From positions 14,948 through 78,947 of the forward strand of contig CAZGCA010000016.1 in NCBI GenBank assembly GCA_964524145.1: 64,000 bases of DNA, read 5' to 3'. The position numbers and the translations under genes were made by a program. The notes below the pieces were generated by a model, which was not told the DNA's origin, did not search any database, and saw nothing but the letters and a program-made list of their open reading frames with translations. The stretch comes from CAZGCA01 sp964524145 (GTDB taxonomy: Bacteria; Hydrogenedentota; CAZGCA01). Within the stretch, counting starts at the first letter, position 1, and each line of letters opens with the position of its first letter. Of the stretch, positions 19,170-27,302 are shown piece after piece.

Positions 19170-20774
19170 ATGGCGAAGTTTGTGTTCGTGACGGGCGGTG
19201 TTGTCTCTTCGGTTGGCAAAGGAATAGCCTCGGCATCGTTGGGGCTGCTGCTCGAAAGCCGCGGTATAAAGATATCTCTGGCAAAGTTCGACCCGTACAT
19301 AAACGTCGATCCCGGAACGATGAACCCATACCAACACGGCGAGGTGTTTGTCACCGAAGACGGTGCCGAAACCGATCTCGACCTCGGTCACTACGAGCGC
19401 TACACTTCCGTCAACCTCACCCAGAGGCAGAACATTACCACCGGTTCCATTTACAACGCTGTCATCTCGAAAGAACGGGAAGGACACTATCTGGGTGCTA
19501 CCGTCCAGGTCATCCCTCACATCACCGACGAGATACGGGCCAGGATACACGGTGCGGCGAACGGTGACGGCGTTGACGTCGCAATCGTCGAGATAGGGGG
19601 AACAGTGGGCGACATCGAGAGTCAGCCGTTTCTCGAGGCCATCCGCCAGATGCGGCTACACCTCGGCCAAGAAAACGTCCTTTTCATACATCTCACCTAC
19701 GTGCCTTTCATCAAAGCTGCTCGTGAGATAAAGACCAAACCAACACAGCACAGCGTGCGCGCGCTGCGCGATATAGGGATACAGCCCGACATTCTGCTGT
19801 GCCGTACCGAGCTCCCGCTCTCCGACGAGATCAAGGCCAAGATAGCCCTCTTTTGCAGCGTCGAGAAGCAAGCCGTCATCGAGGCGCGCGACGTCGAGCC
19901 CGAATACCGCGTGCCGCTTATGTTGCGCGACAACGGGCTCGACAAGATCGTCATGAACAAGCTCGGGCTGCGTGGCAAGAAGCAGGACCTCTCTCAATGG
20001 GAGCGGATGGTCAACAAGATAGCCAACCCGTCCAAACACGTCCGTGTTGCCATCGTCGGCAAATACATCGAGCATAAGGACGCTTACAAGAGCATTAATG
20101 AGGCGATCGTCCATGCGGGCGTGGCAAATGACGCAGGGGTCGAGGCGCAATGGGTGGATGCCGAGGAGTTGGAGGAGTCGGGCGGCTTAAAGCTACTCAG
20201 CAGTTCTCAGGGCATACTTGTGGCACCGGGGTTTGGGCACCGCGGAATCGAAGGGAAGATAAAGGCCATAAAGTACTGCCGCGAGAAGAAGAAACCGTTC
20301 CTGGGTATCTGTCTCGGGATGCAGTGTGCTGTGATCGAGCTTGCGCGACACGTCTGCAAACTCGACGGCGCCAACAGCACCGAGTTTGACCCCGAGACAC
20401 CGCACCCCGTCATATCGCTGCTCTCCGAGCAGGAGGACATTATCGACGTCGGCGGAACACTCAGGCGGGGAGCATACAAGTGCAAGGTGTTGCCCGGCAC
20501 GCTGGCCGAAAAGGCTTACCGGAGGCGAATCGTCAGCGAACGACACAGACATCGCTGGGAATTTAACAACCGGTACCGGGAAACACTCGAGAAAGCCGGT
20601 CTCCGCGTCAGCGGGGTCTGCGTGGACAGAGATCTTGTCGAGATTATCGAGCTCAAGGATCACCCGTGGTTTGTGGCATCGCAGTTTCACCCTGAGTTCA
20701 AGAGCAGACCGCTGAATCCGAGCCCGTTGTTCCGCGCCTTTATCAAGGCGGCCCTGGCAGCAAAGACCAAATAA
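19170..20774 (+). CDS. pyrG: CTP synthase
   Basis: 534 residues. Aminates UTP to CTP using glutamine and ATP. The synthetase domain starts KFVFVTGGVVSSVGKGI. The C-terminal class I amidotransferase has the nucleophile Cys in LGICLGMQCA and the His/Glu pair in FHPEFKSRP. Full length. It follows kdsB by 32 bases, which links CTP supply to Kdo activation. Confidence 0.97.
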   Translation: MAKFVFVTGGVVSSVGKGIASASLGLLLESRGIKISLAKFDPYINVDPGTMNPYQHGEVFVTEDGAETDLDLGHYERYTSVNLTQRQNITTGSIYNAVISKEREGHYLGATVQVIPHITDEIRARIHGAANGDGVDVAIVEIGGTVGDIESQPFLEAIRQMRLHLGQENVLFIHLTYVPFIKAAREIKTKPTQHSVRALRDIGIQPDILLCRTELPLSDEIKAKIALFCSVEKQAVIEARDVEPEYRVPLMLRDNGLDKIVMNKLGLRGKKQDLSQWERMVNKIANPSKHVRVAIVGKYIEHKDAYKSINEAIVHAGVANDAGVEAQWVDAEELEESGGLKLLSSSQGILVAPGFGHRGIEGKIKAIKYCREKKKPFLGICLGMQCAVIELARHVCKLDGANSTEFDPETPHPVISLLSEQEDIIDVGGTLRRGAYKCKVLPGTLAEKAYRRRIVSERHRHRWEFNNRYRETLEKAGLRVSGVCVDRDLVEIIELKDHPWFVASQFHPEFKSRPLNPSPLFRAFIKAALAAKTK

Positions 20775-20802
20775 CATTCATTTTGACGGCACGGCTCGTA
20801 CG

Positions 20803-22191
20803 ATGCGCGACGACTACAGTGTTCTCGTAGTTGATGACGAAACGGTCCAACGAGATATCATCTGCGACGTTCTCGAGAATGACGGCTACACAACTGTCCA
20901 GGCCGAGGGTGTTCGCAGCGCAGTCGCGGCGCTCGAGGCCGGCAGGTTCGATCTCGTCGTTACCGACCTGAAGATGCCCGACGGCGACGGGCTCGAACTC
21001 CTCCACCATGCAAGCCGTATCTGTCCGGAGGTGGCGGTTATCGTGATGACCGCGTACGGTTCCATCTCCAACGCAGTTGCCGCGATGAAGCAAGGAGCCG
21101 CCGACTACCTCACCAAGCCTTTCGACAAGAGCGAGCTTCTCCTGGTCGTCCGCAAGGCCGTCGAGCACAGACGGCTCCAGGACGAGAACCGGTGGCTTCA
21201 CGAGCTCGTGAAGAAGGAGTATCGGCTCGGCAATATCGTCGGCGAGAGTGAGGCGATGCGGGACGTTTTTCGTGTCGTCGAGAAGGCGATGCATGTGGAT
21301 AGCACGGTCCTCGTCGAAGGCGAAAGCGGCACGGGCAAAGAGTTGGTAGCCCGCAGCATACATTTTGGCGGGCCGCGCGCTGAAGAACCGTTTGTAGTGG
21401 TGAATTGTGCAGCAATGCCCGAGCATCTGGTTGAGAGCGAGCTGTTCGGCCACGAGAAAGGAGCGTTCACGGGGGCGACACAAGAGAAACGGGGCAAGTT
21501 CGAACTCGCCGATGGCGGCACAATCTTCCTCGACGAGATTGCCGAGATGAAACCGGCTCTACAGGCGAAGCTGCTTCGCGTTCTGCAGGATAGAACGTTC
21601 GAGCGCGTTGGCGGTTCGAAGTCATTGAGCGCCGACGTGCGCGTAATAGCCGCCACCAACAGACATATAGAGGCCGAGGTTGAGAAGGGAACGTTCCGCG
21701 ACGACCTCTATTTCCGTCTCAACGTCATTCGTATCCACATACCGCCCCTGCGCGAGCGCACGGACGATATTGTCCCGCTTGTGAGCGAGTTCAAGGCTAA
21801 GCTCACCGCGCGGTTTGAAAAACCGTTCCCGGAGATGGAGCCCGGTGTCATAGATGCGTTCATGAACTACGCGTGGCCGGGCAATGTGCGCGAACTCGAG
21901 AACACGCTCGAACGGCTCTATATCATGCGTGAGCGTGAGATGATAACCGAATCCGATCTGCCACGCAGCATCCTCGAGTCGCTGTCTCCTGTCTCGAACG
22001 GGTCGCGTGAATTGACGCTTCCTTCGGGCGGCGTGTCGCTCGATGAGCTCGAGCGCAACTTCATTGCTGAGGCGTTAGAACGCACCGGCGGAAACATTCG
22101 CGCTGCTGCCGAGATGCTTGGAGTCACGTACAAGACGCTCCAGTACCGCATGAAAAAGCACGGCCTGAGCCGTAGCGGACGCCCCACCTGA
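20803..22191 (+). CDS. Sigma-54-dependent response regulator (NtrC family)
   Basis: 462 residues. The receiver domain (residues 1-120) has phospho-acceptor Asp55 in VVTDLKMPDG and the conserved Thr/Lys of MTAYG and LTKPFDK. The AAA+ domain has Walker A GESGTGKE, the sigma-54 contact loop GAFTGA and Walker B IFLDEIAEM. A Fis-type helix-turn-helix (AAAEMLGVTYKTLQYRMKKH) ends the protein. It should activate RpoN promoters after phosphorylation. No histidine kinase is adjacent, so the partner and regulon are unknown. Confidence 0.95.
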   Translation: MRDDYSVLVVDDETVQRDIICDVLENDGYTTVQAEGVRSAVAALEAGRFDLVVTDLKMPDGDGLELLHHASRICPEVAVIVMTAYGSISNAVAAMKQGAADYLTKPFDKSELLLVVRKAVEHRRLQDENRWLHELVKKEYRLGNIVGESEAMRDVFRVVEKAMHVDSTVLVEGESGTGKELVARSIHFGGPRAEEPFVVVNCAAMPEHLVESELFGHEKGAFTGATQEKRGKFELADGGTIFLDEIAEMKPALQAKLLRVLQDRTFERVGGSKSLSADVRVIAATNRHIEAEVEKGTFRDDLYFRLNVIRIHIPPLRERTDDIVPLVSEFKAKLTARFEKPFPEMEPGVIDAFMNYAWPGNVRELENTLERLYIMREREMITESDLPRSILESLSPVSNGSRELTLPSGGVSLDELERNFIAEALERTGGNIRAAAEMLGVTYKTLQYRMKKHGLSRSGRPT

Positions 22192-22345
22192 GAAGCGACA
22201 GCCCGGACTGTGTGGCCCCGGGGCGAGTGCAGACTGCGAGAAGTCTGCAGTTAGCGTGCACTTGAATGCGGCCCTTTGGTACCCCCACACTTGCTCCGGA
22301 AACACAAGGACTCATACTGCGAAACCGTTTTCCACGACTAAGGGC

Positions 22346-22375
22346 TTTAACGATACGCGGTTGTTGTGATATACT
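22346..22375 (+). promoter_or_regulatory. Putative promoter for the zinc-ribbon gene
   Basis: TTTAAC (22346-22351) and TATACT (22370-22375) are 18 bases apart, giving a leader of about 110 bases before the start at 22491. Confidence 0.4.
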
Positions 22376-22490
22376 ATTGTCAGATTGGGTTAGCTTTAGG
22401 AATGCGTTTTGTTTACCTTGCGAGGTGGCCGAGTGGTTCTGCCAGGGCTTCACATGGCAAGCGCTGAGGCTAACAGCGAGGGGGAGAGCG

Positions 22491-22796
22491 ATGGATTTCG
22501 AGGACAAAAGTATAACCTGTGTTGATTGTGGCGCTGAATTCATGTTCAGCATCCGAGACCAGGAGTTCTACGCGGAGAAGGGGTTCCGCAACGATCCCAA
22601 ACGGTGTCCCGAATGCCGCGGGGCTCGCAGACGTGGGAAGAGAGACCGGACATCGATAACGTGTGCGGAATGTGGCAAAGAGGCGCAAGTTCCGTTTACC
22701 CCACGTCTCGACAAGCCTGTCTACTGCGACGAATGCTTCGCTGCGCGCAGAGCGGAAACAGGAAGCGAGAGCCGCAACGGTCCCGACACAGCGTGA
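22491..22796 (+). CDS. Double zinc-ribbon protein (CxxC-x17-CxxC type)
   Basis: 101 residues, ATG preceded by GGGGAGAG. Two treble-clef-like ribbons: CVDC...CPEC in the N-terminal half, and CAEC followed by exactly 17 residues and CDEC in the C-terminal half, with the characteristic VPFTPRLDKPVYC. This matches the widespread small CxxC-x17-CxxC family. Its function is not established; nucleic-acid binding is a reasonable inference. The frame extends upstream without a plausible start or SD. Confidence 0.85.
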   Translation: MDFEDKSITCVDCGAEFMFSIRDQEFYAEKGFRNDPKRCPECRGARRRGKRDRTSITCAECGKEAQVPFTPRLDKPVYCDECFAARRAETGSESRNGPDTA

Positions 22797-22932
22797 CGAC
22801 CGTAGTTTGCGGCACCGGGTATCCGCCCCAGGTGAATTGGCATGCTCGGCTACCACATTTGCACGAGCTCATCGCATCGAGAGGTGCACCCTTCCATCAA
22901 CGATTTCCAGAAGGACAAAAAGGATAAACTAG

Positions 22933-23472
22933 TTGTTCAGTATCGCTGCCCTGGCCGTCGCATTGGGCGCAGACGCTTTCGCGGTTTCAGTAATTGTGGG
23001 GACGTACAGGCCCGGGCTCAAGAGCGCGCTTCGGGTGGCGGCTGCGTTCGGGTTGTTCCAGTTCTTCATGCCAATTCTCGGCTGGACCGCCGGGTCCCGG
23101 ATTCTCACGCCGCTGCTCGGACGGTTTGCAGAACCCGCCGGCGGCATCATCCTTGCGGTCCTGGGAGCATACGTTATCGCGAAAGTGTTTCTGGGCGAGG
23201 AACAGAAGGTCGAACATATTCTGGCCGGCGCGGTGCCGCTTCTGGTTGTCTCGGTAGCCGAGAGCATCGACGCCTTCTGTGCGGGACTGACGCTGGGAAC
23301 GTGGGAGGTCGACACCCTGACGGCGTGCTCGGTTATCGGGATTACCGCTGCGTTAATGAGCCTCGTGGGTGTCGAGTTTGGCAAACGAATCGGCGTTCTG
23401 TTTGGCGAAGCAGCACAGGTTGGCGGTGGCCTCATCCTGATTGCTATCGCCATCGTGGAGGTTGTGCGTTGA
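22933..23472 (+). CDS. mntP: Manganese efflux pump MntP
   Basis: 179 residues, TTG start. Six-helix membrane protein of the MntP (DUF204) family that exports Mn2+. Two internally related halves carry the Asp-containing signature helices ALGADAFAVSV and VAESIDAFCAGL. Length is close to E. coli MntP. I looked for a yybP-ykoY Mn riboswitch in the 136-base leader and saw none. The downstream cyclic-nucleotide-binding gene is on the same strand. Confidence 0.9.
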   Translation: MFSIAALAVALGADAFAVSVIVGTYRPGLKSALRVAAAFGLFQFFMPILGWTAGSRILTPLLGRFAEPAGGIILAVLGAYVIAKVFLGEEQKVEHILAGAVPLLVVSVAESIDAFCAGLTLGTWEVDTLTACSVIGITAALMSLVGVEFGKRIGVLFGEAAQVGGGLILIAIAIVEVVR

Positions 23473-23574
23473 AAATACCCGCAACAGGTTTCACACAACA
23501 GCTTGCGGCGGAGAAGGACGGGAACCGCTTGTCAGAGAGAAGACCGAATCACCGCGGTGGGAAGGGGTCGCACA

Positions 23575-24033
23575 ATGCACTATTTCAAGGATAAGTACGA
23601 GCATCTCGCACGAAACGTCGACCTGTTCAAAGGGTTGGGGCTCGATGAGATCGTGAAGATTATGTCCTACGGTCTCACCCGAACACTCGACCCGGATTCC
23701 GTGATCTTCGAGAAGGGCCAACTAGGCACCGAGATGTACGTTATCCTCGAAGGTCAAGTACAAATAGTAGACGAGGGCAACCCCGTTGCGCTGCTTGGCC
23801 CGGGCGACATGTTCGGAGAGATGGCGGTGATGGGAGGCGCGCGCCGGTCGGCGAGCGCTGTCACCACCGAGATAACAAACCTCTTCGTTCTCAGCGAGGA
23901 TAGGCTCCACAAACTGCTGACGAAACGCATTGCCATCACGATGCTCTGGAACGTTGTTGGAACCTTGAGCCAGCGGCTTGCCGCTGCAAACGATAAGATC
24001 AAGAGGCTCCAGAGCGGTGGGCCACTGATCTAG
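23575..24033 (+). CDS. Cyclic-nucleotide-binding domain protein
   Basis: 152 residues from the ATG at 23575, which is preceded by GAAGGGG. A single cNMP-binding beta-roll: GTEMYVILEGQVQIV, then the phosphate-binding cassette GDMFGEMAVMGGARRSASAV with the conserved Glu and Arg. There is no helix-turn-helix, so it is not a CRP-type regulator. It ends in a helix. It could serve as a cAMP/cGMP-sensing regulatory subunit. It converges with the GlcNAc-kinase-like gene, 11 bases away. Confidence 0.85.
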   Translation: MHYFKDKYEHLARNVDLFKGLGLDEIVKIMSYGLTRTLDPDSVIFEKGQLGTEMYVILEGQVQIVDEGNPVALLGPGDMFGEMAVMGGARRSASAVTTEITNLFVLSEDRLHKLLTKRIAITMLWNVVGTLSQRLAAANDKIKRLQSGGPLI

Positions 24034-24044
24034 TCCGCGTTACC

Positions 24045-25061
24045 TCAAGAGTACATCTCGCCGTGAGAGGGCAGCGTTGCGTCGAGATTGGTGTACGTCG
24101 TCTCCGCGGCGGGCGGGTTTTCGGCTTCGATCGCGAGCAGCAGCGCCCCAACAACGGGTTCGTAGAGCGGGAACTCAAGCCGTGCCCGGGGTGATTCCGT
24201 ATGTACCTGCTCCCTCATCGATTCGATCATGGCGGGGCACCTTCCCTTGAACCCGCTTCCTGCCGTCACCACCGTGAACTCGTCTCCTGTCAGCCCCACC
24301 TTTCGTGCGGCGGCGTTGGCCATCCGGCCCATCTCGCGTCCCGCGTCGACAAGAATCTCTTGCGACACCCCGTCCCCTGTCGCGGCTGCCTCGTGAACAA
24401 GTTTCGCGAGCGGCGGGAATGATTCCGTGCTGAGCTCGCCGTGGTAGAGTTTCGACAGAAGCTCCGGTACACTCGCGGTGCCGGAAAGATCGAGAAGCGT
24501 TTCGGTGAGCGACGTGTCGGGCCCGACACCGTCGGCAGCGCGGAAGACCGAAGCCAATCCCAACAATCCTATCTGCGATGCCGAGTACTGGTCACCGAAG
24601 AACGGTCCGAGCCCGCCGACCCGGTCTTCTTTGCCGTCGCGGTTACGCGCTGCCGCAACAACTCCCGTGCCGCAGCTAACGACAACACCGAACCGTTGCT
24701 TGGTGCCGCCGCGAAGTGCCGCGAAACTGTCGTTCTTGAGGATGTACGGGATATCGCCGAGCAACGGGTCGAATATCTCCCGTGACAGCATGGGGTAGTC
24801 TTCCGGCAGATCCGCCCCGGCCACTCCCATGCCGATGCGGACAACATCGTTCAGGGTGAGGCCGGCCCGTTCAAGGGCTTCGTCGATCGACGCCCCGATG
24901 TTCTCTCTTGCGGCGTCTGCGCCAACGCCCTCGTAGTTGCCGCAACCCGAGCGGCCAAATCCTGCAACACTCCCCTGACGGTCGGAGATGAGACAATGTG
25001 TCTTTGTTCCGCCGGCGTCGATACCCATATAGTAGGCGGTGGTAGGCACGTCGGTCTGCAA
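24045..25061 (-). CDS. N-acetylglucosamine kinase-like ATPase (BadF/BadG family)
   Basis: 338 residues. ASKHA fold: phosphate-1 motif YMGIDAGGTKTHCLI, phosphate-2 region VVSCGTGVVAAA and adenosine motif VVTAGSGFKG. The family includes eukaryotic-type GlcNAc kinase and bacterial sugar kinases. It would phosphorylate an amino sugar, perhaps in cell-wall recycling. The substrate is not proven by sequence. It is the last gene of the minus-strand group that begins with tonB or pal. Confidence 0.85.
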   Translation of the reverse strand: MQTDVPTTAYYMGIDAGGTKTHCLISDRQGSVAGFGRSGCGNYEGVGADAARENIGASIDEALERAGLTLNDVVRIGMGVAGADLPEDYPMLSREIFDPLLGDIPYILKNDSFAALRGGTKQRFGVVVSCGTGVVAAARNRDGKEDRVGGLGPFFGDQYSASQIGLLGLASVFRAADGVGPDTSLTETLLDLSGTASVPELLSKLYHGELSTESFPPLAKLVHEAAATGDGVSQEILVDAGREMGRMANAAARKVGLTGDEFTVVTAGSGFKGRCPAMIESMREQVHTESPRARLEFPLYEPVVGALLLAIEAENPPAAETTYTNLDATLPSHGEMYS

Positions 25062-25064
25062 GGG

Positions 25065-25628
25065 TTAGAGGGACCCCTCCGAGAACCCGTAAGAACCTAT
25101 GTTCCCGGTTACTTCACGGTATTCGCCGACGGCAAACGCGAATGGTTTGGCCAAACTGAAATCGGGCCTGCCTCGTTCGTCGAGAACCGACTCGTCGTAC
25201 TGGACAGCGACGATCTCTGCAATGAAGAGGTCGTGAGTGCCCAGCGTCAGGGTCTCCTCGACGACACATTCAAGACAGACGGGACACTCCTTGATCAGCG
25301 GGGGCGCGACTTTCGACGCAGGTTCGGGCGTAAGCTGTGCTTTCTCGAACTTGTCTCCGTCTTTGCCGGATACCACACCGCAGAGGTCCACCTTCCTGAC
25401 AATCTCGGCCGTCGGAACGTTGATGACGAACTCGCCTGTCTCCTTGATTATCCCGTGCGAGAACCTCTCCGGCCGAATCGATATCGAGACCATCGGCGGT
25501 TCCGAGCATACCGTACCGGCCCAGGCAAGCGTGATGATGTTCGGCGTGTCGTCGGGACGCTGGCACGTCACCAGCACCACCGGCACCGGGTAGAGCGCGG
25601 TGGCCGGCTCGGCCCTTTTTCTCGCCAT
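25065..25628 (-). CDS. Flavin reductase-like FMN-binding protein
   Basis: 187 residues from the ATG at 25628 (MARKRAEPATALYPVPVVLVT), with AAGGAT just upstream. A split-barrel flavin reductase domain: NIITLAWAGTVCSEPPMVSISI, the RPERFSHGIIKETGEFVIN strand-helix, and a CPVCLEC-containing insert. Usually a small NAD(P)H:FMN reductase or flavoredoxin. The start lies 4 bases after the cpoB stop, so the two are co-transcribed; no functional link to Tol-Pal is evident. Confidence 0.87.
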   Translation of the reverse strand: MARKRAEPATALYPVPVVLVTCQRPDDTPNIITLAWAGTVCSEPPMVSISIRPERFSHGIIKETGEFVINVPTAEIVRKVDLCGVVSGKDGDKFEKAQLTPEPASKVAPPLIKECPVCLECVVEETLTLGTHDLFIAEIVAVQYDESVLDERGRPDFSLAKPFAFAVGEYREVTGNIGSYGFSEGSL

Positions 25629-25632
25629 CACG

Positions 25633-26493
25633 CTATCCTTCCAACGCGTTAAGCTTGATCTTTGCGCTTTCGGCAGCCGAAGATCCCGGATAGTTTGCAA
25701 TGACGTCCTCGAGCAGCCCTCTCGCCTCGTCGTTGCGCTCGAGCGCAACCAGCGCAAACGCTTCCTTCAGCTTGGCGTCCGGTATCTTGTTGCTGTCAGG
25801 ATAGAGTGTGTAGACCTTCTGGAACTCGCGGGCAGCCGTCTCGAAGTCGCTCGTCTTGTAATAGCATTCCGCAAGCCAGAACTGGGCGTTGTCAGTATCA
25901 TCCGTGTCGGGATACTGCGTTATGTAGTCCCGAAACGCCATCTTCGCCATCTCGAACCGACCCTTGATGAAATCCTGGTACGCACGCTGGTAGTCTTGTG
26001 CCGGGTCGAGCAAACCCGTCCGTCTTGGAGGCGTCGGAGCCTCTTCTCGAGGCGGTTCTGCCGGAGGGCGCTCCGTGGCTGTTGGCGGTACCGGCGGCCG
26101 CGTCACTGGCGGGGGCGTTGGTGTCGCGGCAGGCGGACGAACCGACCGGGGCGTGGTAATACCCATCTGGCGATATATGTTGTAGCGGAACTCGTCCAGC
26201 TTACGGGCAAGAAGCTCTATTTGATACTTGTTCTCGTCCAGCTTGCCGTCGAGTTGGTCGATCTTGGTCTGAAGCGCGTCGAGCCGCGCGTTGGACTCCG
26301 CTCGCGAGTTGACGCTCTCGTCCATGAGTGTCGCCACCGATGTCGGCCCGGATTCGAGTCGATGTACGGCCCTATTGGTGTCCGAAATGTTCCGGTAAAG
26401 CTGCACACCCTCGTCGCGCCACATAACCGCGCAACCGCTCAAATACGGCGCAGCAACCAACACGCACAGCAAGACGATCTTACGTGAATGCAA
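25633..26493 (-). CDS. cpoB: Lipoprotein CpoB/YbgF, Tol-Pal associated TPR protein
   Basis: 286 residues, TTG start with a strong GGAAGGAGGG a few bases upstream. The lipobox APYLSGC gives Cys21. A coiled-coil follows (LDALQTKIDQLDGKLDEN, repeating Leu heptads), then a Pro/Thr-rich linker, and three C-terminal TPR repeats (YQRAYQDFIKGRFEMA and on). CpoB couples peptidoglycan synthesis to Tol-mediated constriction. The E. coli protein is soluble in the periplasm; a lipoprotein form, as here, occurs in other phyla. Confidence 0.88.
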   Translation of the reverse strand: MHSRKIVLLCVLVAAPYLSGCAVMWRDEGVQLYRNISDTNRAVHRLESGPTSVATLMDESVNSRAESNARLDALQTKIDQLDGKLDENKYQIELLARKLDEFRYNIYRQMGITTPRSVRPPAATPTPPPVTRPPVPPTATERPPAEPPREEAPTPPRRTGLLDPAQDYQRAYQDFIKGRFEMAKMAFRDYITQYPDTDDTDNAQFWLAECYYKTSDFETAAREFQKVYTLYPDSNKIPDAKLKEAFALVALERNDEARGLLEDVIANYPGSSAAESAKIKLNALEG

Positions 26494-26618
26494 CTAACTA
26501 CCCTCCTTCCGTGGCTACACCACCACGGAAGCGTTGCTGCTATAGAGACACTGCTCTCTGCGTCGTTCTCCTTCGAGATCTCCGGAGTACCGTCCGGGAC
26601 GACGTCGCTTCCCGGCCC

Positions 26619-27185
26619 TTAGAGCGCTTCCTTGAATTCGCCGCGCCTGTTTTTCTTGTACGCGTCCTCGAAGTGGCGCGGGTCTGACGGACGCAGCTCG
26701 CCATAACTGATTGTGTTGAGGCGGTTCGGATCGATGCCGAGCTCGATGAGATACTTTCTCACAGCGTTGGCGCGTCGTTGACCCAGCGCCAGGTTGTACT
26801 CCTCTGTGCCTATCTCACAGCAGTGACCCTCGATCAGGGCGCGCAGTCTTGAAGCCTCCTTCAGCAGTTCGGCGTTGCGTTCGAGTGTTTCCCGCGCTTC
26901 CGGTCCCAACGTCGAGCTGTCGAAGTCGAAATGGACTGTCTGCAAACCCGAAGGACCAAAAACCTTGTTGCGCATCTCCTGCTCCGGCGGCAACTCTCCC
27001 TCTCTCAGAGTGGGTCCTCTCGGAGTGGTCCTTGGCGTAGTCCGCGTTGTCGTTTGATCGAAGGGAGTTTTTATCGTCTCGTCCTTCTTGGCGGATTTGC
27101 ACCCGGATAGCACGATACACCCGGTCAGCACAAACATGCCGACAACCACCAGCGCCACCTTTTTCCATGCACCGCTTCTTCTCAT
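26619..27185 (-). CDS. pal: Peptidoglycan-associated lipoprotein Pal
   Basis: 188 residues, ATG at 27185 with GGAAGGAGGG upstream. Two candidate lipoboxes occur (LTGC at Cys23, LSGC at Cys29). A Thr/Arg/Pro linker precedes the OmpA-like domain (VHFDFDSSTLGPEARETL, YNLALGQRRANAVRKYL). The Asp that binds diaminopimelate in Pal/OmpA (Asp271 of OmpA) aligns with Cys123 in the segment GHCCEIG, while the partner Arg (Arg138) is kept. It lies directly after tolB with its own promoter. Confidence 0.92.
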   Translation of the reverse strand: MRRSGAWKKVALVVVGMFVLTGCIVLSGCKSAKKDETIKTPFDQTTTRTTPRTTPRGPTLREGELPPEQEMRNKVFGPSGLQTVHFDFDSSTLGPEARETLERNAELLKEASRLRALIEGHCCEIGTEEYNLALGQRRANAVRKYLIELGIDPNRLNTISYGELRPSDPRHFEDAYKKNRRGEFKEAL

Positions 27186-27272
27186 AGTCGTTTTCCCTCC
27201 TTCCGGGCACCTCACATCTACTTGAACACCTTATACCTTGAACCCACTACCACAAATCAGATTGTAGTATAC

Positions 27273-27301
27273 AGCATAACCGCTTAGAATGCAATTGTCA
27301 A
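27273..27301 (-). promoter_or_regulatory. Sigma-70-type promoter for pal-cpoB
   Basis: On the minus strand TTGACA (27301-27296) and TATGCT (27278-27273) have a 17-base spacer, immediately after the tolB stop. A second -10-like TATACT lies slightly downstream. The Pal-side genes can therefore be transcribed independently of tolB. Confidence 0.6.
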
Positions 27302-27302
27302 G

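Noticed and set aside
22420..22495. Possible serine tRNA gene
   Set aside because: Only the D-arm region matches; there is no anticodon stem, T-arm (GGTTCGAATCC) or 3' acceptor strand complementary to the start.
22797..22932. Mn-sensing yybP-ykoY riboswitch before mntP
   Set aside because: The conserved GGGGAGTA and the internal-loop sequences are not present in the 136-base leader.
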